Origin: Chromera velia
Lineage: Eukaryota > Sar > Chromeraceae
Direction: 5' to 3'
Assembly: GCA_018398765.1 (NCBI GenBank)
Contig: JAHBMJ010001372.1
Location: forward strand, 23,566 to 87,565
Length of the DNA: 64,000 bases
Below, piece by piece: positions 56,388-64,000 of the stretch (positions are counted from its first letter, which is position 1; the number at the start of each line of letters is the position of its first letter). The notes under the pieces were generated by a model that did not search any database, was not told the DNA's origin, and worked only from the letters and a program-made list of their open reading frames with translations. The translations under genes and the position numbers were made by a program.

Positions 56388-59300
56388 TCACAACGAAGGC
56401 GCAGAGTCGGACGACAAGAGAGTTCTGGGCAGCACCCTTCCTCTCTCTCTCCCTGCTGTCCACTCCGTAACCTGAGGCTGCATTCCTCCTCTCCTATAGT
56501 GAGGCAGGTGCTTTTCCACCCTCTGGGCTCCCCCCACAGCCCCAGCGGACTTTGGACCCTCCCCTCTCATGCTCAGGGATAGGGCTGGGGGGACTGAGGT
56601 AATCGCAACAGGGGTGACCTCAGGATGATGCCAGGGGTGCACGAACTCCCTGTCTTCTTCTGCAGCAGCTCCACTTTGGAAAGTGGAAGTTGCTACTGGA
56701 CGGGAAGTGTGTGAGGCCCCTAAAGGCACTTGTTGGGATGGAGACATCGTCGCGTTCTTTAGTTCCGTCAGCAGCTGCGGTGTGCTTTTGAAGTGCCGCA
56801 TGGTTTTGGGTCGAACGGTGTGGGATTCTGTGGATGCGACAGTTGCCTCCTCCCCTTGATGATGAAGAGACAGGGAGGGACGCGAAGTTCCGGGCGGGCG
56901 GGGGGGTCTGCCTTCTGCCATGCGGCGACGTGTGCGGGGGGCAGTCTTCTTCAGGGTGTCTTGTCTGTTGATGTCCTCCTGGGTTAGTGCGGATCTAGCG
57001 GGGGGAAGGGGTGACGGCAGTTGGGAGAGGCGCATCATCGGTGTGACGCAACTGGGCGTTCCGGGGCCGGCTGGAGACATCGACATACACCTCATCATGT
57101 CTGGAGTAAGACAGACACTGGGTGTTCCAAGCGCGTTGCTTGGAGTTGTCGGTGCAGTCACATTCGCCGGATGGGCGTGCACCAACATGCGAGGCGGGTG
57201 TACATATGTCAGGGGTGATGAGATGGTGGAAGTGCCCCCGGCAGTGGCTCTCTGCGGGAGGTATACGGGTGGTTGGAATTGGGGGGGGCTTGCGTGAGGG
57301 TGGAAAGGAGGAAGGAGCGGGGTGGGTGGATGGCACTGTGGGGATGCAAAGTGGTGGTGTGTGTGCATGTGGAGAAGTTGTTCGTATGGACTGAAGGGGT
57401 TGGGGGGGAAGGGAAGCGATCGACCAGGGGTGGCCCCGCCGTGATGGGGCACAGGGGTGGAGGGGGGGGCAAAGCCGTGGAAGGATCGCAGTGTAATGTC
57501 GGGAATGGCAGATAAGGCATGTTGGGGATGCGAGCTGAGGACTTCAGGAGCAGGGTGAAGCTCCTGATCTGGAAGAAGTGCGTGAGTGTGGCGGACTTGC
57601 GAGAGTGGATGAAGGGGTAGAGCCGGCATTGTTGCGTTGGTGTCTTCATGCGACGGGTAGTTGGGAAGGGAAGGTGGGAAGGCGGCGAAATTGGACAGAC
57701 GGGGGGGTGGCCAAGTGACGTCTAGGGTCTCTTGTTGAATAATCGGAAAGTTAGTGCATGGAGAGACGGTGCTGTTGCGTTCTGGTCTCTCTTCTTCCTT
57801 GATGTCCATTATTTCCTTCTCAATCTGATCTTCTTTTCCGGTGTTTTCCGTCGCCTCTCTGTCTCTCACGGTGAGCTGTTGCGATCTCTCGGACCGATTG
57901 GTCAACCCTCCTCTCTCTGTCTTCGTTGCGGTGGGTGGATTTTTCGGGGTTCTTGCAGACATTTGCGCTGCCGAGATAACTGGAGAGGGGGGAGAGAAGG
58001 GTCGCGACATCTTGAGGGAGGGCACTGTGCCCTGAAGAAGTTCTGTCTGACGGTTGATCCCTCCTGTAGAAGATGATGTATTCCGATTTCGGATCGGACT
58101 GTCTGTCTGAGCACCGGATCTCTTGGATTGCTCTCGGGCCCTTGAGAGTCTATCTCTATCTGTGTGGGCACCTGATTTGGATGTGTTTGCCTGGGTCCCT
58201 GTGGCTTTGTCCATCTGCACAGAGTGTGCCGGGGCCCTTGAACCTTTCTCAGTCTGCATTCCAGATCCCTTCGTGTATGCCGGGGCCCTTACTGCTCTGT
58301 CTGTCTGCGGTCCTTGTTCCTTTGCGGTCGTATGAGACCGCCCCCCTCTCTCAGTCCGCGCTCCTGTCTTGGAGCTTCTTGTAGTGTTTGAGTTTCCCTC
58401 TGCAACAGGAAGAGAGGAGAGGTGCAGAGGCAACACGAGAGGACGGACAGCCGAGGCAGTCCGATTCCATCCGAACACGTCATCTACTTTTTTATCCTGG
58501 TGCTCTGCCGGGGCCCTCTGTTCTCTTTCTGCCGGGGTCCTCCGGCCCTTTCGCCCTTTTACGTCCGCTCCTCGCCGCTTGGAGGGGCTCTTTACAATCC
58601 CTGTGCTAGGTGCGGGGGGGAGACTGTGCGGAGGTTCGTCTGGGATTTCGGATACCGACGCGGAGAAGGGGCGGGAGGCAGAGACGGGACTGCATGCGTT
58701 CGCGCGATCCTTTGAGGGCTCTGGGTGCTCAGAGGGCAGAACAGCAAGCGTGTTGGAGAGTGTGCTGACATCGAAAGTCTGCCAGTTGCAGGGAGACATC
58801 GGGGGCTGTTTTGCGCTGTCATGTGATTTCTTTGGAATAGTATCTTTCTCCGTTTCTGTTTTGACGGACTGTTTTTGCCGTGTCTGTTGATGTTCCTGTT
58901 GCGTAAAGTGGGAAAGGATATCTTTTTTCTGGTCTGTTTCTTTTTCCTTTTCCGTTTGAGGGTCCTGTTTCTCCTGTTTTTGGAATTGAGCAATGGCCTC
59001 ATCGAGCTCGGTTAGGGAACTCGAGAAGGGCATTGAGGAGGAAGCAGAACCCCACTCTCTGACCACCTGGTCGATGACCTTGCTCTCAATTTTGTCAATC
59101 TGTTGGTTTTGGTTTTGTCGGATTTCCCCTGTGCCTTCTCTCTCGAGAGCCAGAATGTCTTTTCCCTTGATCGTCCTCATCGTGTGTTCTGTAGATGCAG
59201 GGGCTCGGAATGTCTCGTCCTCTTCTGTTGTGCTGACGGAACGGAGAGGGAGACTCAGGGGGAGCTTTGGCAGTCGGAGCACTTCTTTCGTCTCTAGTGC

Positions 59301-60503
59301 ATCCTTCTGTATGTCGATTGAGATTTCCATCGTCTCCTCCCCCCTCTTCTCTATGGGCAAGGTTGAAGCCGAATAGAGGGCGGGTGGAAGGGACGAAATG
59401 TTGTCCGAGGACGTGAACTTCGTCTCCGTTCCTCTCGGAGAAGGGAAAAAGGTCATCTCCTTCTCTTTCTCCTTTTCCTTCGCTGCATCCATTTTGTTTG
59501 TGAGCATTGATACAATGAATGTCTCTCTTGAGTTTGTGGAACAAAATGACAGAGGTGCATTCACGCAAGTGCAAGCTCATTTCTTCGCTGTAATGAAACC
59601 TCTTTCTTTGATTCCTTACAGAACACAGTGCAGCAATAAGGCCAGAGAAAAAATGAAACACGGAATGGGAAACAAAATAAAACAAAACAAAGAGGACGAC
59701 AAGACGCACAGAACAGAAAGAGGGAAGCAAAAGATTCGTAACGACGTGGATTCGCAAAGCAACAATGCACAGAAGAGGGAAAGAGGATATGCACCGTCTG
59801 ACTTACTTGCTTCAGAAATGTAGTCGGCAAAAGTCGGCAGAGGCAAGCCCCCCTCGTCCTCACTGTCGTCACTCGGCTCCTCTCTATCCCTCAAGATCAA
59901 TCCCATCTGCATCTCCCTCGTCTCCGGTCTGATGCTTTTCTCTTTCTTCGCTTCTCCCTCGTCCTCCCCCTCCTCCATCTCTCCAGATGACGAGCTGACT
60001 GAATGCAAATTTGTGCACCCGTTTGGGTCCGACAATTTCCGAAAGAAAGAAGAGCTGCGAGAGACCAGGCCGTCACTCCCACTCCCCCCTCCCTCAGAAG
60101 AACGAGAGAGAAGTGCCCTCCAATCCTGTGAAGTTGCGCTGTCCCTCTCGCGACTTTCCGCATTCTCACCCTCATATCTCCCCATTCCCCCCTTCCCCCC
60201 CTCCTGTATCTCCACATCGGCAGATGGCATTCCTTCGTTTCCCCCTGGGCCCGTGTCCCCGCCCCCCTTTCTTCGGTCTTCTCCCTCTTTTTCTTCTTCT
60301 TCGTCCCCTTGTTCTGGTTCCCCCTCCTCCTTGCCCTCACTCCCTTCCTCAGGAACGGAAGGGAGGGGTCCAGTACAGGGAAGAAAGTTCAGAAGAGACA
60401 ACGGAGACTGGGGAGGAGACCCTGGGGAGAGAATTTCATCCGCTCCTTCGCTTCTGCAGTCATTCGTTTGTACGTTGATCTGTTTGTTGATTGATTTATT
60501 TGG

Positions 60504-60563
<60 letters not shown>

Positions 60564-61091
60564 GATCACGACAAAAGAGCGCGAAAAAGCAGAATGGGAA
60601 ATGTTGAAAACGCAGCATGGACAACCAGTCATGAAGGATGAGAGAAACAGAAGACACACTGTGAGAGAAGACGTACGTGTGAACGATCTCAAATGTCTGG
60701 GCTTCCCGCGATCGTACTTGCTGCAGGCAGAAAAAGACAGAAAGAAACTCAGCATGCGCATCCCAAAAAACATCAGAAGACCTAATAGACCAACCCAGAC
60801 ACGGTCTACGCAGGTCCAGCCGAGATCAGGGACACATGCAGTCAGACGACAAGTCGATCGCGGGGTCTCTCAAATTTAATGCACTTCCTTGAGCTCCAAA
60901 CAGGAGAAGGTTCTTTTTTCCATTTCCGCTACGATGTTGCGTAGGCAGCAGAAGAGCGGCGGACCAGCATTCTTTTCAAGCAAACCAGTCGCAATTGCAG
61001 GCGCACTGCATGGTTTGACTCTTTCTTCCACATTCTTGTGATCGCACAGAATTCTTGCACAGTTCATATTCTCTCTAGCAAAGAAGTCCAT
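56388..61091 (-). CDS. Very large disordered protein, four exons
   Basis: Model: exons 61091-60885, 60720-60677, 60453-59807 and 59482-56388, phase-consistent, 1330 residues, ending in TGA. Exon 1 reads MDFFARENMNCARILCDHKN and EMEKRTFSCLELKE. Exon 2 is a 44-nt microexon (QVRSREAQTFEIVHT across the junction). Exon 3 is acidic, Gly/Ser-rich and ends LPLPTFADYISEA before a GTAAGT donor. Exon 4, about 1030 codons without a break, starts with Lys/Glu repeats. It carries spaced RAPA/TPAE-type motifs (RTPAEREQRAPAE, DRAVRAPAYTKGS, GSRAPAHSVQ), then long Pro/His-rich sequence and a Ser/Thr/Arg-rich tail. No folded domain is recognised, and scaffold or RNA/chromatin-associated roles are only guesses. 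The acceptor of exon 4 (GGATGCAG at 59490-59483) was chosen for its TGCAG form and phase; another phase-compatible site lies at 59525. Confidence 0.65.
60507..60563. repeat. (CA)n-(GA)n microsatellite in an intron
   Basis: About 32 bp of CA followed by about 25 bp of GA, between exons 2 and 3 of the large disordered-protein gene. Confidence 0.95.
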
Positions 61092-61335
61092 AAATCACAC
61101 CGAAATCGCTTTCTTGCACGTGCGCCGAGAAGCCATGTACATTATCTGTCTATCCAAATGGTACAGTCTGCATGACTTTCTGTGTGCAAGTGCATAGATG
61201 CCGGGCTGTGCGTCTATAAATGTGAGTGATACCGAGTCACATTTTCGGTGTCGCTGTCTACAACGCTCTGCTACTGTTCCTTTCTGTCTATGTATATAGC
61301 CTGTGGATAAACACACTGATTCCGTCCCAGCTGAC

Positions 61336-61803
61336 CAGGTCTTCTACGGACGCCTCGAGAACCTCCAAACGTTCTCGTAACTTCATATTCTCGATTTGGC
61401 AGTCAAGGAAGCGCATCGTCATGCGACTGTTGGCCTGCACGCATGAATCCAGGGAAAGTGGTGTATGTATCTACATTAACATTTCCCCCTTCTGAAGGAA
61501 GATTGATGTAATGCAGGGGCAGGGCAGTTAGTTGTGTATCTGTATTCACATTGTCAACAAGAAAATCAAGAACAAGCACAGAACTGCCGAGAGAAAGATG
61601 CTTCTTTTTTGATATCTCTGCCAAAGTCGTTCTCTGATGACATCCAAAATATATAGAAGTCTGTATGTCTGTCAGCTGACCTCCTCGGCTTGTGCATTTT
61701 GAGTCTGCAGCTCTGTACATAGAGCGGTAAGTTTCTGCACCTGCTCTTCCAAGAGAAGGAATCTCTGGACAGACACGGAAGAGGGAGCTGAGTCTTCTGT
61801 CAT
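61336..61803 (-). CDS. Coiled-coil protein, first two exons (3' part unresolved)
   Basis: Exon 1 is 61803-61681 from ATG (MTEDSAPSSVSVQRFLLLEE, then QVQKLTALCTELQTQNAQAE) to GAG|GTCAGC. Exon 2 is 61434-61336, entered after GCGTGCAG in phase 0 (MRFLDCQIENMKLRERLEVL, EASVEDL) and left at CTG|GTCAGC. Together 74 residues show a continuous heptad pattern of Leu/Ile/Val, a clear coiled coil. Both donors are the same word, GTCAGC. The next exon was not identified. It may be the exon at 61091-60885, which would make this the 5' end of the large disordered-protein gene on the same strand, but no junction fits well. A dimerising or scaffold role is inferred. Confidence 0.55.
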
Positions 61804-62840
61804 GCTGCTTGTCCGGTTTCTCAATGGCGCATTTATGTGCAAGTGGCTTTCTTAGTGCTTGTGTATGAGAGGGTGGGGCTTTTTGGTGAGTCGATCGCTT
61901 GTCCTCTGCAGCACCGCTAGGGGTCCCAAAGCAAGGTAGGCTTCAGATGCATTGCCTGCACTTCTGGAGAGAACTCAGGAGGGGCTCAAGGAATGAAAGC
62001 TTGCACTGTGTCCTCTTGTTGGCCAGGTGCAACAGTCGACTCATTGTCCTCATTAATTGCACATGCATATAATGCATGGTCGATCATGCACGCAACTCTT
62101 ACGTATCTTACTATACTATACTCGCGTCTGGATCTGACTGCGTATACTATATACTCGCGTCTGGATCTGACTGCGTGGGCACCACCTGTGCAGAAATTTG
62201 CATTTTGGGTCCACATCTTACTGTACTATAACGGGATACACCCAACCAGTTGGGTGAGTGCCTCGGGGAGCTATTTAGGGGTCCGCTAATTGATGCACAC
62301 CATCGGGGGCTTAGGCATGTCTAAGTTGTGTGCTGCCATAGGGCGGGGGCCATGGCAGCGAAGTATGCTTTTCGGGACCGCACGCGTATCATATATGCAT
62401 ATGCAACTCCGTGCGAGTTACTTGAGGGGCATGCATGTATAAAGTAATTAATTAACGCATGTGCGATCGCGGCTCCATGCGAGTTGCTTGAGGGGCATAT
62501 TTTGGAACTTGGGTGACACCAACCGTGTCGGAGACAGAACCGATCCCCCTAAAAATGAAAAAATGCGTTATGCGAGTACGAGCGATCTCAGGGCCTCTCG
62601 GCTGATCTCAGCAGAGCTGAGCTGCCCCCCGAGGCGACGCCCCGGCAATGTTGATTCGTGCCGTGAATCGTGCGCACATAGTTCGAGGCATGCCCACTCT
62701 TAAGCTTGGAGACTCTCATTCTGAGCAAGAACGAATTCGCTGACTCGGGACTTTGTGTGTTGTGTTAGACTGCTCTCTCCGGAGAGGTTCTCCCCCGATT
62801 TTGCGTACTGCTGTTGAAGCAGTGCGACGTGGAGCGCTGA
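61804..62840. other. Non-coding region with short duplications
   Basis: TACTCGCGTCTGGATCTGACTGCGT occurs twice in tandem (near 62120 and 62153). CTCCGTGCGAGTTACTTGAG (near 62406) recurs diverged near 62472. CpG-rich patches at 62330-62700 contain no supported gene. Confidence 0.5.
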
Positions 62841-63185
62841 GGCTTTAAACGTCTCTGTCAGGACGTTCTTACTAAGGGCTGTCTACCCTCCTTAGAGATC
62901 CTCAATCTCGAGGGAAATATGATTGAGTCCAAATTCCTTCTCAAGACTCTTAGCCCCTCTTTCAGAGCAGACGCCATACCTTCTCTGAACAAGTTGTATT
63001 TAAATCAAGACAAACCAAAACAGAGACTCATTATCCCGACTGCACATCTCCCAGATGCCGTAGAGGTATTCTTGAATACTCTAAGATATCTGCATCTGGA
63101 TGCAATATCTGCAGAACAGGCCCGTTCGCTAGGCACTGCAGGGAAATATCCATCCATCAAGACTCTCAGTCTTAGTCTAAGGTAG
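62841..63185 (+). CDS. Leucine-rich-repeat protein, internal exon
   Basis: A frame open from 62841 reads GCLPSLEILNLEGNMIESKF, then IPSLNKLYLNQ, VEVFLNTLRYLHLDAIS and YPSIKTLSLSLR. The spaced PSLxxLxLxxN motifs are those of ribonuclease-inhibitor-like leucine-rich repeats, at about 25-45-residue intervals. The frame ends in TAG, but CTAAG|GTAGGG at 63182 is a plausible donor, so the gene probably continues. The 5' end may be an acceptor at CTGTCAG near 62861. LRR solenoids bind proteins; the partner is unknown. Further repeats were not recognised downstream in the window. Confidence 0.55.
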   Translation, partial: GFKRLCQDVLTKGCLPSLEILNLEGNMIESKFLLKTLSPSFRADAIPSLNKLYLNQDKPKQRLIIPTAHLPDAVEVFLNTLRYLHLDAISAEQARSLGTAGKYPSIKTLSLSLR

Positions 63186-64000
63186 GGAGGTTCTCTGCCC
63201 TTCCTCCGGGGCATCGTGGACAGCCCCCCCTTAGTCTCCATCTCTGCCCCCCCCTCTTTTTCTGTCTCCGTCTCTTCTACTTCATCCGTCTCTATCTCAG
63301 AGCCAAGAGAGGGCCACAAACGGGAGAGGGGGGAGGAAAAACAGATTTCACCTCTTCTTTTGTCATAGGCACCGTAGCTAAGAGACCCCACCTCTCAGCC
63401 AATGAGGCAAAGGCACTGAGGTGACAGTGGAAGAATGATAACGGGTTGCGGGGTTTGAGGGAGGAGGGAGGAGCCAGATATTCATCAAACACAAACACAA
63501 CAAGAAAGAAAGGAAGTATACACATTATAGAATTGATCTCCTCATGTCCCTAGCTGCTCCTTTGGTCGATCTACTGACCAAACTTTTTCATCCCCGTCTG
63601 AGAGGGGGCTCTCAGCCTGCTCTTGGTAGGGAACTCCAGAAGAGAGAAATAAGGATAACCATTAAAGACGGATGAAAAAAAACAAAGACCAGTTGAAGGG
63701 AAAAAGAGGGGGAAAGGGGGAAAGAGAGAGAATAATGGAGAGGTAGAAGGCGTAGAAAAGGAAGAAAAGGAAGAAACTGGAAGAAGGATGGAAATGAAAG
63801 GGGAAAAAAGAGAACTAGGAGAGAAGATTGACAGAAAGAGACACCAAACGGGGCAACACACAGAAGCATAGGTGAAAAAGACAGTAAACAAAATGATAAC
63901 TTAAAGAAAATGAAAATATATTTGTATGCAGGCAATGAGTGACAATGATGAGGAGATCGAACACGGGCTAGAACCAGATGAAGGAAGAAGGGGGGGGGGG
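63186..64000. other. Low-complexity flank at the window end
   Basis: C/T-rich, then strongly A/G-rich DNA (63640-63900), ending in a G run at 63991-64000. Frames here are compositional. If the LRR gene continues, this would be its intron. Confidence 0.4.

Noticed and set aside
57732-58890. Plus-strand frames up to 173 codons, some hydrophobic
   Set aside because: They are shadows of the long minus-strand exon, whose frame is open for over 1000 codons.

Overview
This is a 64 kb stretch of nuclear DNA from a eukaryote. Genes are split by many GT-AG introns, whose acceptors usually read TGCAG. There are long stretches without genes, abundant CA/CT/ATTC-type microsatellites, satellite arrays and dispersed repeat copies. 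No prokaryote-style operons or Shine-Dalgarno sites are seen. The style (a TEL2-family protein, a MYND-finger protein, a Qa-SNARE, many lineage-specific disordered proteins, microsatellite-filled introns) would fit an alveolate alga such as a chromerid. That assignment is an inference; no rRNA or other marker is present to prove it.

Layout. 0-3 kb: the 3' end of an unknown gene, then a MYND-finger gene on the minus strand. 3.9-6.7 kb: a five-exon secreted protein whose second intron holds 15 copies of a 32-bp repeat. 8.4-12.3 kb: a Qa-SNARE (syntaxin) and a low-complexity protein, both minus. 13.8-19.0 kb: a six-exon TEL2/TELO2 homologue, plus. 19-25.5 kb: AT-rich and simple-sequence DNA with scattered exon-like pieces. 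25.5-28.1 kb: a two-exon disordered protein, minus. 28-34.8 kb: mostly non-coding, with microsatellites and repeats. 34.9-36.5 kb: a four-exon protein with a zinc-knuckle plus SHLIP motif. 36.5-43.3 kb: satellite arrays and dispersed repeats. 44.0-51.0 kb: one 3.45-kb segment present twice in direct orientation, joined at a single N, carrying a divergent gene pair. 51.8-53.8 kb: a five-exon gene whose introns are all phase 1 and none of whose exons is long. 56.4-61.8 kb: a large disordered protein and a coiled-coil protein, minus. 62.8-63.2 kb: part of a leucine-rich-repeat protein.

The genes do not form a pathway. The recognisable ones are housekeeping (PIKK maturation by TEL2, vesicle fusion by the SNARE) or regulatory (MYND). 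Most exon models were built by hand from reading frame, splice dinucleotides and phase agreement. They have not been tested against transcripts.

The points most worth following up are: (i) the 3.45-kb duplication, which looks like two unmerged contig ends separated by a microsatellite length difference; (ii) places where reading frame is kept only if an intron of 16-25 nt is removed; (iii) in-frame UAG codons that look like CAG-to-TAG transitions, one of them directly visible between two repeat copies; (iv) a satellite family shared in opposite orientation by two loci 7 kb apart.
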